Shown: positions 35,484 to 47,295 of the stretch, piece by piece
Layout of the letters: every line of letters begins with the position of its first letter
Position numbering within the stretch: position 1 is the stretch's first letter
Assembly: GCA_000503195.1 (NCBI GenBank)
Contig: AYSC01000005.1
Location: 51,589-115,588, forward strand
Source: Blastomonas sp. CACIA14H2
GTDB lineage: Bacteria > Pseudomonadota > Alphaproteobacteria > Sphingomonadales > Sphingomonadaceae
Direction of reading: 5' to 3'
Length of the DNA stretch: 64,000 nucleotides
Notes under the pieces: generated by a model
What the model was told of the DNA's origin: nothing
The model's database searches: none
Seen by the model: only the letters and a program-made list of their open reading frames with translations
Translations under genes and position numbers: made by a program

Positions 35484-36146
35484 ATGAATGTAGCCGAAGC
35501 TGTCGCCACGCGCCGATCGATCCGGGCGTTCAAGGACACGCCGGTACCGCTCGAAACGGTGCGGCGCGTGCTGGATCAGGCGCGGATGACCCCGTCGGGC
35601 TGCAATTATCAGCCCTGGGAGGCGACGGTGCTGACCGGCGCGCCGCTCGCCGCGCTGCAGCAGCGGCTGCTCGCCAGCCAGCCCGACGATCCGCAGGAAT
35701 ATGATTTTGCCGCGCCCGGCCAGGTGCCCAAATATCAGGAGCGCCTCTCGAACCTGGGCAAGGCGATGTACGGCGCGATGGCGGTGGCGCGCGACAATTC
35801 GGAACAGCGCGGCGATTTCGTCAAGATGAACATGGTCTCGTTCGGCGCGCCGGTGCTGCTGCTTTGCCATTTCCCCAAGCTGATGAAGGAGCCGCAATGG
35901 TCTGATTGCGGCATGTGGCTGCAGACGATCATGCTGCTGCTGCGCGGCGAGGGTCTGGACAGCTGCCCGCAGGAATATATGGGCGTGTTCGGCCGCACGA
36001 TCAAAGACCATCTGGGGATGGGCGACGACATCCTGCTGTTCTGCGGCCTGGGCATCGGCTGGCGCGACGAGGAGGCGCCGGTCAACAATTTCGAGCGCGA
36101 GCGCGTGCCGCTCGACGAACAGGTCACCTTTCTCGGCTTCGACTGA
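35484..36146 (+). CDS. Nitroreductase-family flavoprotein
   Basis: 220 residues. NVAEAVATRRSIRAFKDTPVP and ARMTPSGCNYQPWEATVL are the FMN-binding Arg/Ser-Asn motifs of the nitroreductase family, and MGDDILLFCGLGIGWRDEEAPVNNF closes the fold. It reduces nitroaromatics, quinones or flavins with NAD(P)H. ATG 35484 has GGGAGGG upstream; an earlier in-frame ATG at 35457 lacks this. It is divergent from the YdeP-like gene across about 210 bases. Confidence 0.9.
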   Translation: MNVAEAVATRRSIRAFKDTPVPLETVRRVLDQARMTPSGCNYQPWEATVLTGAPLAALQQRLLASQPDDPQEYDFAAPGQVPKYQERLSNLGKAMYGAMAVARDNSEQRGDFVKMNMVSFGAPVLLLCHFPKLMKEPQWSDCGMWLQTIMLLLRGEGLDSCPQEYMGVFGRTIKDHLGMGDDILLFCGLGIGWRDEEAPVNNFERERVPLDEQVTFLGFD

Positions 36147-36176
36147 TACCGGCGTGCCTCGCCGAGGCGCTGTCGG

Positions 36177-37423
<1,247 letters not shown>

Positions 37424-37427
<4 letters not shown>

Positions 37428-38137
37428 GATGACACGGCCCGCCGCCGCGATGTCACCGCTTCATCCTCGATGACCTTGCCATCGCGGAACACGATCCGGC
37501 GCGCGGCATATTCGGCGATATCGGGCTCGTGCGTGACCACGACCAGCGTGATGCCCTCGTCATTGAGCTTCTGGAAGATGCCCATGATGTCGAGCGAGGT
37601 CTGGGTGTCGAGCGCGCCGGTCGGCTCGTCGGCGAGCAGGATCAGCGGATTGGTGACCAGCGCCCGCGCGATCGCGACGCGCTGCTGCTGCCCGCCCGAA
37701 AGCTTGGCGGGCGTGTTGAGCAGCCGGTTGCCCAGGCCCATCGCCTCGAGCCTCGCCTGCGCGCGCGCGCGGCGTTCAGCAGGCCCGACGCCGGCATAGA
37801 TCAGCGGCACCGCGACATTGTCGAGCGCGCTGGTCCGCGCGAGCAGGTTGAACTGCTGGAACACGAAGCCGATCTTGCGGTTGCGGATCTCGGCGAGCTC
37901 GTCGCTGTTCAGCGTGCGGGTGTCGATGCCGTCGAGCTTGAGCACGCCCGACGTCGGCACGTCGAGACAGCCGATCATGTTCATGAAGGTCGACTTGCCC
38001 GATCCGCTCGCCCCCATGATCGCGACGAACTCGCCGCGGTCGATGCGCAGCGAGACGCCGTTGACGGCATGCACCATCTCGCCGCCGATCACATAGTTCT
38101 TGATGAGATCCCGGGTCTCAAGAAGCGGCGCTGTCAT
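37424..38137 (-). CDS. MacB/LolD-like ABC transporter ATP-binding protein
   Basis: 237 residues with Walker A GASGSGKS, Q-loop FVFQQFNLL, signature LSGGQQQRVAIARAL, Walker B LLADEPTGALD and switch VVVTHE. VIGGEMVHAVNGVSLRIDRGEFVAIMG is typical of the MacB/LolD clan. Start choice is uncertain between ATG 38137 (MTAPLLETRDL) and ATG 38149; both overlap the end of the adaptor gene, so translation is coupled. It powers the adjacent permease. Confidence 0.93.
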
Positions 38138-39392
38138 CGTCGTCCGCATCCTCGGTCGGGGCCTTGGGCTTCAGCGATCGGGTACGGACCAGCACCTTGT
38201 CGCCCGGCTTGATGCCCGACAGGACTTCCGTGTAGTCGTCGCCTTCCAGGCCGATGCTCACCGGCTTGCGGACGGGACGATAGGGGTCCGTTCCCGCCAG
38301 ATAGACGAAATGCCGCGGCGCCTGCCTACGCTCGGGATCGGCGGGCTGCGGCGCCTCCTGCTGTTCGCGATCGGCCGCCTTGGGGCGGAAGCGCAGCGCG
38401 CTGGTCGGCACGCGCATCACATTGGTCTTGGACCCGGTGACGATCTCGACATTCGCGGTCATGCCTGGCAGCAGCTTGCCATCGAGATTGTCGACATCGA
38501 TGATCACCAGATAGCTTACCACATTCTGCGTTTCGACCGGGGCCTTGCGGATCTGCCGGACGCGCGCTCGGAAGACGTCATCGGGATAGCTGTCGACCGT
38601 GAAGGTCACGCCCTGACCCTCGCGGATCTGGCCGATATCGGCCTCGTCGACCGAGGCCTCGACCTGCATCTTGGTGATGTCGGCGGCGATCTCGAACAGA
38701 TTGGGCGTCTGGAAGCTCGCCGCCACGGTGGTGCCCGGCTCGACCAGCTTGTCGATGATGACGCCGCTGGCGGGCGCGACGATGACCGTGCGGTTGAGGT
38801 CGAGCCGCGCCGAGGAAAGCTCGGCATTGGCCTGGCGGATCTGCGCATCGCCGCTCTCGGTCTGCGCGGTGGCCACCTCCAGCGCGTTGCGCGCGCTGTT
38901 AAGCCGGGTCTGCGCCGCGTCAAGATTGGCCTTGGACACGAAGCCGCGCTCTGCCAGCGATTTCTGCCGCGCGAAATCGCGCTCCTGGATCTGCAGCTCG
39001 GCCCGGGCGCGCGCCACATTGGCGGCGGTCTGCTGCAACCCGGCGCGGGCGAGTGCGACCTGCGCCTCGATCTGCTGGACGCGGGCGCGCACCCTTGTCG
39101 GGTCGATCTCCGCGAGCACCTGGCCCTTGGTCACTGGCGAGTTGAAATCGACATAGACCTTGGTGACCTGCCCCGACACCTCGGTGCCGACCTTGATGGT
39201 GTTGAGCGCGCGCACCTTGCCGCTGGCCGATACCACGCGCTGCACCGATCCACGCGCAACGGTCTCGCCGAGATACTCGTATTCATGCTTTACCGGGCGG
39301 ACGACGAGGTAGATGCCATAGACCGCGACGAGCGCGATCAGGACGGACCAGATCCTGTGCCGTCCGATCCATGAACGCAATTTGCTCAGCAT
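38118..39392 (-). CDS. MacA-like periplasmic adaptor (HlyD/RND family)
   Basis: About 424 residues: an N-terminal membrane anchor (IWSVLIALVAVYGIYLVV), a barrel-sandwich/lipoyl half (VSASGKVRALNTIKVGTEVSGQVTKVYVDFNSPVTKGQVLAEID), a long alpha-hairpin (about 100-190, AQVALARAGLQQTAANVARARAEL), and beta-barrel and membrane-proximal domains. It ends in an acidic tail (DADDDDSAAS). It couples the MacB-like transporter to an outer-membrane channel. ATG 39392 is favoured by a distant GGGG; ATG 39407 is an alternative. No outer-membrane factor gene is adjacent; the NodT gene at 53-54 kb belongs to another operon. Confidence 0.9.
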   Translation of the reverse strand: MLSKLRSWIGRHRIWSVLIALVAVYGIYLVVRPVKHEYEYLGETVARGSVQRVVSASGKVRALNTIKVGTEVSGQVTKVYVDFNSPVTKGQVLAEIDPTRVRARVQQIEAQVALARAGLQQTAANVARARAELQIQERDFARQKSLAERGFVSKANLDAAQTRLNSARNALEVATAQTESGDAQIRQANAELSSARLDLNRTVIVAPASGVIIDKLVEPGTTVAASFQTPNLFEIAADITKMQVEASVDEADIGQIREGQGVTFTVDSYPDDVFRARVRQIRKAPVETQNVVSYLVIIDVDNLDGKLLPGMTANVEIVTGSKTNVMRVPTSALRFRPKAADREQQEAPQPADPERRQAPRHFVYLAGTDPYRPVRKPVSIGLEGDDYTEVLSGIKPGDKVLVRTRSLKPKAPTEDADDDDSAAS

Positions 39393-39516
39393 GTAAATCG
39401 GCCCCATCCGCTCCGGTACCGCGAGATATATGAGCAAGTCCTGGGCATGGCCAGAGAGGATGCGCTATGGCCGGGCAATATCCGGAGCAAGGACTCGGCA
39501 ACAGGGGGGACCAGGG

Positions 39517-40557
39517 ATGAAGGCGCTACTCTATCAGGGCGAACGCGATATCCGGTACGAGAGCATCGCCGATCCGGTGCCGCAATCACCCCGCGATGCG
39601 ATCGTCAAGGTCACCGCCTGTTCGATCTGCGGAAGCGACCTCCACATCTATCACGGCCATGGCTTTTCCGAGGATCTGGGCTTCTGCGTCGGGCACGAGG
39701 CGGTCGGCGAGGTGGTCGAAACCGGGCGCGATGTGCGGCGGCTGAAGGTCGGCGACAAGGTGATGATCCCCGCCGCCGTCGGCTGTGGATCGTGCCGCGC
39801 CTGTCTGTCGGGCGTGGTCACCCTGTGCGAACAGGGGATGACCGCGTGCTACGGTCTCTCGGCACAGCTGCAGGGGTCGCAGGCCGAGGCGGTGCGCGTC
39901 CCCGCCGCCGATGCCAATGCAGTGCCGATCCCGGAGGGCATCACCGCCGAACAAGCGCTGCTGATGACCGATGCGCTCGCCACCGCGTGGTATGGCGCGC
40001 GCAACGCCGGTATCGTGCCGGGCAGCAGCGTCGCGGTGATCGGCTGCGGCCCGATCGGCCTGATGGCGGTGGACAGCGCCTTCGTGATGGGCGCGCATGT
40101 CGTCTATGCGATCGACCCGGTGGCGGAGCGTCGCGCGCTCGCCGAGGCGGCGGGTGCGGTCGCGCTGCATCCCGACGCGGCGATAGAGACGATCCGCGAA
40201 GCAACCCGAGGGCGCAAGCTCGATTGCGCGATCGAGGTGGTGGGTCGCGACGAAACGGTCGATCTGGCGCTGCGGCTGGTGCGCCCGCGTGGCACCGTAT
40301 CGGTCATCGGCGTCCAGCAGTCGCGCCGCTTCGCCTTTCCGCTCGAACGTGCCTTCGTGGCAGGGCTGACCTTTCGCACGGGCACCTGTTCGGTTCCCGA
40401 GGAGCTGCCGGTGCTGTTCCCGCTGGTGCAATCGGGCCGGCTGAAGCCCGAGCGCTATATCAGCCACCGCCTGCCGCTGAGCCAAGGCGCGGACGCGTAT
40501 CGACTGTTCGATTCGCGCGATGCGGGCGCGCTCAAGATGGTGCTGGTGCCGGATTGA
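39517..40557 (+). CDS. Zinc-dependent medium-chain alcohol dehydrogenase
   Basis: 346 residues of the MDR superfamily. Catalytic zinc ligands C38 (SICGSD) and H60-E61 (GHEAVGEV), structural zinc cysteines C90, C93, C96 and C104, and the Rossmann motif GCGPIGLMA are all present. It resembles the threonine/formaldehyde-dehydrogenase-like branch (DLHIYHGHG). It probably oxidises an alcohol with NAD(P). ATG 39517 follows AGGGGGG at eight bases; the upstream open frame is not coding. It is divergent from the MacA-like gene and convergent with a TetR regulator. Confidence 0.92.
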   Translation: MKALLYQGERDIRYESIADPVPQSPRDAIVKVTACSICGSDLHIYHGHGFSEDLGFCVGHEAVGEVVETGRDVRRLKVGDKVMIPAAVGCGSCRACLSGVVTLCEQGMTACYGLSAQLQGSQAEAVRVPAADANAVPIPEGITAEQALLMTDALATAWYGARNAGIVPGSSVAVIGCGPIGLMAVDSAFVMGAHVVYAIDPVAERRALAEAAGAVALHPDAAIETIREATRGRKLDCAIEVVGRDETVDLALRLVRPRGTVSVIGVQQSRRFAFPLERAFVAGLTFRTGTCSVPEELPVLFPLVQSGRLKPERYISHRLPLSQGADAYRLFDSRDAGALKMVLVPD

Positions 40558-40578
40558 CCGCCCGGCGGCGCGGCGGCG

Positions 40579-41277
40579 TCAGTCCTCCAGCCGGAAATCC
40601 AGCAGCTTGAGCGGAGGCCGTTTGTCGAGATTGAGGAAGTAGAGCGCGCTCATCCAGGAGACCTCCTCGACAATCCGGTCTTCGTCGAGCAGCGGATCCT
40701 CGATCAGCATCTCGATCGCGGTAAAGGCCATCTGTTCGGCGAGGCGCAGCGCCGCCTTCAGCGTATTGATCGGAACGTCGGGATAATGCGGTGCGACATT
40801 GCCCATCTGGACGGTCAGCACCTTGTCGCGCGCGGCGTTGCGCACCTCCTGCAGCACAGGCACCGACCGGATCGCGCGCAGGATCCACAGCCCGCCCGGC
40901 TGGGCGCGGGTGACGCGGATCAGCTCCTTGCGCAGCGCGATGTTCCACGCCACGACATCCTCGAGCGTGCGGGAGTTGTACGCCTCGATGCGCATGAAGC
41001 GATCGACGACCGCGTCCTGCTCCGCCATCAACCGCTGGGCGAGCTCGGTCAGCAGTGCGTATTTGTTGGGAAAATAGCGATACAGCGCGGGCGGGGTCAT
41101 CCCGGCCCGTTCACACACCAGATTGGTGGTGAGCTTCTCGAAGCCGACCTCGGCGAGCAGCTCGCCCGCCGTCGCCAGGATCATCTCGAACGTGTCCTTG
41201 CCCCGCTGGCGCTGAGGGGTCTTGGTGTCGAGATCAGGCCGCTCCGCCAGCCTTTTCGAAGAGCGTTGGGTGACCAT
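40579..41277 (-). CDS. TetR/AcrR-family transcriptional regulator
   Basis: 232 residues. The helix-turn-helix lies near the N-terminus (TFEMILATAGELLAEVGFEKLTTNLVCERAGMTPPALYRYFPNKYALLTELAQRLM), with a basic leader. The ligand-binding half (about 90-220) is not assignable. It is convergent with the alcohol dehydrogenase and lies downstream of the MHS transporter on the same strand with a 161-base gap, so its target could be its own promoter or the transporter; the sequence does not decide. Confidence 0.92.
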   Translation of the reverse strand: MVTQRSSKRLAERPDLDTKTPQRQRGKDTFEMILATAGELLAEVGFEKLTTNLVCERAGMTPPALYRYFPNKYALLTELAQRLMAEQDAVVDRFMRIEAYNSRTLEDVVAWNIALRKELIRVTRAQPGGLWILRAIRSVPVLQEVRNAARDKVLTVQMGNVAPHYPDVPINTLKAALRLAEQMAFTAIEMLIEDPLLDEDRIVEEVSWMSALYFLNLDKRPPLKLLDFRLED

Positions 41278-41376
41278 GGAACGTCCAGCAGGTTAAACGG
41301 TGTCATAGACATAACAGCGATCGATCGGGCCACAAGGCAAAGCTGAACCCGACCGATCATCCTTTCGCAAAGGCAG

Positions 41377-41410
41377 AACCAGCGCGCCGGGCGGACCTGG
41401 CACGCTGGTT
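41377..41410. terminator. Possible hairpin terminator after the MHS transporter
   Basis: AACCAGCGCGCC (41377-41388) pairs with GGCACGCTGGTT (41399-41410) with one G-U-type mismatch and a 10-base loop. It is 29 bases past the transporter stop and ahead of the tetR start on the same strand. The following T-run is weak, so function as a terminator is only possible. Confidence 0.4.
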
Positions 41411-41438
41411 TGCTCGATTGCGACCCTTCAGGGCTTTG

Positions 41439-43109
41439 TCATTCGTCGATGTTGCGGCGGAAGGTCTCGGGCAGGAAGATCAGCCCGATGACCACCGTTG
41501 CTGCGGCGACAACCACCGGATACCATAGGCCGTAATAGATGTTGCCGGTGGCCGCGACCATCGCGAAGGCGGTGGTGGGCAGGAAACCGCCGAACCAGCC
41601 GTTGCCGATATGATAGGGCAGCGACATCGAGGTATAGCGGATGCGGCTGGGGAACAGCTCGACCAGCATCGCGGCGATCGGTCCGTAGACCATGGTCACC
41701 AGCATCGCCAATGCCCAGAGGATGGCCACCACCGCAAGCTTGTTGATCTTCGCCGTATCGGCCTTTTCGGGATAGCCCGCCGCGACCAGTCCGGCCTTCA
41801 GCTCGTCCTGGAAGCTCTTGATCGCCGCCTTCTTGTCCTCGCCCGAAAGCTTGCCGGCATCGGGCGCGGTGAAGGTCTTGTCGCCGACCCTGACCGTGGC
41901 GATCGTGCCCGCCGCCGCCTCGGCATTGGCATAGCTGACGCCGGCCTTGGCGAGATAGGTCTTGGCGATGTCGCAACTGGTGGTGTCGAAGCTGTTCTTG
42001 CCGACAGGGTCGAACTGGAACGAGCATTCGTCCTGGTGCGCGCTGATCGTGACCGGGGCCGAAGCCTGGGCGGCGGCGAGCGCGGGGTTGGCCGCCTGGG
42101 TCAGTGCACCGAACAGCGGGAAGTAGAGCATCGCCGCCAGCGCGCAGCCGCCGAGGATGATCGGCTTGCGGCCCATCTTGTCCGACAGCCAGCCGAAGAA
42201 GACGAAGAACGGCGTGGCCAGCGCGAGCGCGACCGCGATCAGGATGTTGGCGGTCGCGCCATCGACCTTGAGCGTCTTTTCGAGGAAGAACAGCGCGTAG
42301 AACTGGCCGGCATACCAGACCACCGCCTGGCCCGCGACCGCGCCCAGCAGCGCGACCAGCACCCAGCGCAGATTGCCCCATTGGCCGAACGCCTCGGTCA
42401 GCGGCGCCTTCGAGGTGGTGCCTTCCTCCTTCATCTTCTGGAAGACCGGGCTCTCGTTGAGCTGCAGCCGGATCCACATCGACACCGCGAGCAGCACGAT
42501 CGAGATCAGGAACGGCAGACGCCAGCCCCATTCGGCAAAGGCCTCTTCGCCCAGCGCGAAGCGGAAGCCGATGACCACCAGCAAGGCCGCGAACAGCCCG
42601 AAGGTCGCCGTGGTCTGGATCCAGCTGGTATAGAGCCCGCGCTTTCCTTCGGGCGCGTGCTCGGCGACATAGGTGGCAGCGCCGCCATATTCGCCGCCCA
42701 GCGCAAGGCCCTGGGCCAGGCGCATGAGGATCAGGATGATCGGCGCTGCGACGCCGATCGAGGCATAGCTGGGCAGCAGCCCGACCGCGAAGGTCGAAAG
42801 CCCCATGATGCCCATGGTGACGAGGAACGTGTTCTTGCGCCCGACCAGATCGCCGATGCGCCCGAAGACGAGCGCGCCGAAGGGGCGCACCGCAAAGCCC
42901 GCGGCAAAGGCGGCGAGCGCGAAGATGAAGCCGGTCGTCTCGTTCACGCCCGAGAAGAACTGGGCGGAAATGTACGTCGCCAGAAGGCCGTACAGGTAGA
43001 AATCATACCATTCGAACACCGTGCCCAGCGAGGAAGCGGCGATGACCATCTTCTCCCCCTGGGTCGCCTGATGATGCTTGGGTAAAGCATCCTCGTACAC
43101 CGTAGCCAT
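41439..43109 (-). CDS. MHS-type major facilitator transporter with large extra loop
   Basis: 556 residues. Twelve membrane segments are expected, with MFS/MHS signatures GRIGDLVGRKNTF (after helix 2) and RLAQGLALGGEYGGAATYVAEHAP (helix 4), and a second GWLSDKMGRKP. The family imports organic acids or zwitterions with protons. An unusual hydrophilic insertion of about 120 residues (about 338-457, ALTQAANPALAAAQASAPVT to EKADTAKINK) lies before the later helices and contains two Cys (DECSFQF, TTSCDIA). ATG 43109 has AGAGGAG eight bases upstream. With the porin and acs next to it, import of acetate or a dicarboxylate is plausible. Confidence 0.92.
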   Translation of the reverse strand: MATVYEDALPKHHQATQGEKMVIAASSLGTVFEWYDFYLYGLLATYISAQFFSGVNETTGFIFALAAFAAGFAVRPFGALVFGRIGDLVGRKNTFLVTMGIMGLSTFAVGLLPSYASIGVAAPIILILMRLAQGLALGGEYGGAATYVAEHAPEGKRGLYTSWIQTTATFGLFAALLVVIGFRFALGEEAFAEWGWRLPFLISIVLLAVSMWIRLQLNESPVFQKMKEEGTTSKAPLTEAFGQWGNLRWVLVALLGAVAGQAVVWYAGQFYALFFLEKTLKVDGATANILIAVALALATPFFVFFGWLSDKMGRKPIILGGCALAAMLYFPLFGALTQAANPALAAAQASAPVTISAHQDECSFQFDPVGKNSFDTTSCDIAKTYLAKAGVSYANAEAAAGTIATVRVGDKTFTAPDAGKLSGEDKKAAIKSFQDELKAGLVAAGYPEKADTAKINKLAVVAILWALAMLVTMVYGPIAAMLVELFPSRIRYTSMSLPYHIGNGWFGGFLPTTAFAMVAATGNIYYGLWYPVVVAAATVVIGLIFLPETFRRNIDE

Positions 43110-43134
43110 TGTACCCACTCCTCTGCTTGTGTCG

Positions 43135-44532
43135 TTAGAAGGTGTATTTCGCCGCCATCTCGACGCGGTCCATCTGCCCCTTCAGACCATTGGCCACTTC
43201 CCGCTCGGCGTGACGCACTTCGATGCCGATGTCGAGATTCTTGACCGGGGACCAGAACAGGTTGACCGCCGCGCTGTACGCGGAAACATTGGCGAGCCCC
43301 GGCACGATCACGCCGCCGGGATAGTCGGCGTGGCTGTAGCCGGCCGCGATCGTCGAGCGCAGATTGCCGGTCCAGCCGAGCTTCAATGCGCCGAAAGCCG
43401 CGAAATTCTCGACCTTGAGCAGCCGGTTGCCCAGCGCGATCCGGTCGTACAGCGCATCGGGCGCATAGCCGAGGCCGAGATAGCGACCGATGCCGTCGCC
43501 ATAGGTCGCGCTGAAGCGGATATCGTGGCGCTTGTCCGGCCCGAAAGCGAGCTTGCCGCCCGCCGACAGGCCCCAGCCGAGCGCGTCGTCGTCATTGCCG
43601 CCATCGTGCACCGAAAGCTGGCGCACCAGCCCCGCGACATGCAGGTCGAGGTTCGGCTGCTTGTAGACCAGCTTGGCGACCAGATCGGGCACGCGGTCCT
43701 GGTCGTTGTCGGCGAGCGCGGCGTTGGTCGTGTTGACCGTCTCGGTCTGCGGGTTTTCCAGCGCCAGATGCAGTTCCAGGCCTTTGGCCAGGGGCTGGCG
43801 ATACTGGACGATCATCTGGCGGACGAACACCGTGCCTTCGAGCGGACCGACGAAATCGGTGCTTTCGGGGAGCAGCGCGGGGTTCTGGAAGGTCGTCCAT
43901 TCCTGACCGATCAGGAACTTGTCATAGGTCAGGAAAGCGCGGCGCAGCGTCGGCGTATAGGCATTGGTCGCGCGCTGCGCGCCCGGCGGCGCGGTGGCGA
44001 GCGCGAAATCGAATTCGATATGGCTCTTCAGCTCCTTGCCGCCCAGGGGGGTCGAGCTGGTGAAGAACAATCGCGTCTGGCGCGCATTGGCCATGAAGTC
44101 GCGCGTCGAGGTGCCGCCGACCGGAATCTGCTGCGGCAGGTAGAATTCCTTGCCCAGCGATCCGCCCGCCAGCATGCCGTCGTCATAGCGCGTCGCGCTC
44201 GCCACCGCCTTGACGAAGCCGCCCAGCTTGAAGGTGGTGCTGCCGACGCGGAAACCCTCGGCGGGTGCGGTCGGCTTGGCCTCCAGCGCGGCCACGCGGG
44301 TCACCGCTTCCTCGCTGCGCGTCGCCGCCTGGGTGGCAGCGGCGGCCATCTCCGCCTGCGCATTGCGCGCCGCGCTCAGGTCCGCGCGCAGCGCCTGCAT
44401 TTCGGCTTCGAGCCTGGCCAGCCGTTCTTCCAGCGCCGCCTCGCGCGCGGTCTGGGCCATGGCCAGCTCCGGCGCCATCAGCGCGCTTGCGGCCAGCAAG
44501 GCCGCCCCCATCGATCGATAACCCCTCGGCAT
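43135..44532 (-). CDS. DcaP-like outer-membrane porin
   Basis: 465 residues. A signal peptide (MPRGYRSMGAALLAASALMAPELAMA) is followed by an N-terminal coiled coil (REAALEERLARLEAEMQALRADLSAARN), then a beta-barrel starting at TTFKLGGFVKAVASATRYDD and ending AAKYTF with terminal Phe. The coiled coil plus barrel layout is that of DcaP-type trimeric porins, which admit dicarboxylates. It lies 25 bases upstream of the transporter on the same strand, so porin and transporter form an uptake operon, divergent from acs. Confidence 0.85.
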   Translation of the reverse strand: MPRGYRSMGAALLAASALMAPELAMAQTAREAALEERLARLEAEMQALRADLSAARNAQAEMAAAATQAATRSEEAVTRVAALEAKPTAPAEGFRVGSTTFKLGGFVKAVASATRYDDGMLAGGSLGKEFYLPQQIPVGGTSTRDFMANARQTRLFFTSSTPLGGKELKSHIEFDFALATAPPGAQRATNAYTPTLRRAFLTYDKFLIGQEWTTFQNPALLPESTDFVGPLEGTVFVRQMIVQYRQPLAKGLELHLALENPQTETVNTTNAALADNDQDRVPDLVAKLVYKQPNLDLHVAGLVRQLSVHDGGNDDDALGWGLSAGGKLAFGPDKRHDIRFSATYGDGIGRYLGLGYAPDALYDRIALGNRLLKVENFAAFGALKLGWTGNLRSTIAAGYSHADYPGGVIVPGLANVSAYSAAVNLFWSPVKNLDIGIEVRHAEREVANGLKGQMDRVEMAAKYTF

Positions 44533-44608
44533 CGCTCTCTCCTCAACCTGCGCCGGGTGCTCCCGGTCGCAGCCTCAGTCTTTGCCGATTGGTCTTCGCC
44601 TTCCAGAG

Positions 44609-44648
44609 CGACCATGGTCTTAGATCTACGACCTTCGTCTAATGGTCG
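44609..44648. promoter_or_regulatory. Inverted repeats between the porin and acs genes
   Basis: The 187-base divergent region contains the perfect palindrome GACCATGGTC (44610-44619) and two nested inverted pairs: CGACCA (44609-44614) with TGGTCG (44643-44648), and TTAGA (44620-44624) with TCTAA (44638-44642). Such symmetry suggests a regulator site for one or both operons. The CrbR-like regulator encoded after acs is a candidate; I have no consensus to test it against. Confidence 0.35.
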
Positions 44649-44719
44649 GCGCCCCGCCTCCGGGCTTATCATGCCCCCAGCCCTGCGCCCTCAGACGCAG
44701 CCAGACGAGGAGAGTGACC

Positions 44720-46671
<1,952 letters not shown>

Positions 46672-46675
<4 letters not shown>

Positions 46676-47295
46676 AAACGATCCTGATCGCGGATGACCA
46701 CCCGCTGTTCCGCCAGGCGCTGGTCCTGGCGGTCAGCCGGGTTGCTCCGCAGGCGCAGATACTGGAAACCGGAACGCTGGCCGCAGCCGCTGCTGCCGCC
46801 AGCACCGCACAAGGCCTGCGCCTCATCCTGCTCGACCTCAAGATGCCCGGTGCGATGGGCTATTCGGGCATCGCCATGCTGCATGCCGAGCGGCCCGAAG
46901 TGCCGATCCTGGTCGTCTCGAGCGCGGAAGGTGCGGCGGTGGCCGAAGAGGCGCGACAGCTTGGTGCGGTCGGTTTCCTCTCGAAGGACAGCGATCTCGG
47001 CACGATCGAAGCGGCCATCGCACGCGCGCTGGGCGGCCGGGCACCGGCCGCCTCCGCCGCATCGAACGCGCCGGAAGCGCTGCCGCAGGACGTGGCGGGC
47101 CTCACCCCGACGCAGCTGCGCGTGCTGCGCGAGGTGATCGACGGCAAGCTCAACAAGCAGATCGCGCACGACCTCGCGATGAGCGAGGCGACGGTCAAGG
47201 CGCACATGACCACGATCATGCGCAAGCTGGGCGTGCAGAATCGCACCCAGGCCGCCTTGGTTGCCCGCTCGCTGGGGCTCGACCTGCAGCATTAG
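46672..47295 (+). CDS. crbR: LuxR-type response regulator, CrbR/ErdR-like; start codon non-canonical
   Basis: About 207 residues. The receiver domain begins [16 protein letters not shown], with acidic pair D8-D9, phospho-acceptor D55 in [10 protein letters not shown] and a Lys in FLSKDSD. The LuxR HTH lies at about 143-195 ([45 protein letters not shown]). CrbR-type regulators activate acs. No ATG, GTG or TTG exists in frame between 46462 and the receiver domain; ATA at 46672, overlapping the acs TAG, sits where a start is expected. The only in-frame ATG (46459) would add about 71 residues of acs shadow. The start given is therefore provisional. Its 3' end overlaps crbS by four bases, tail to tail. 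Confidence 0.85.
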
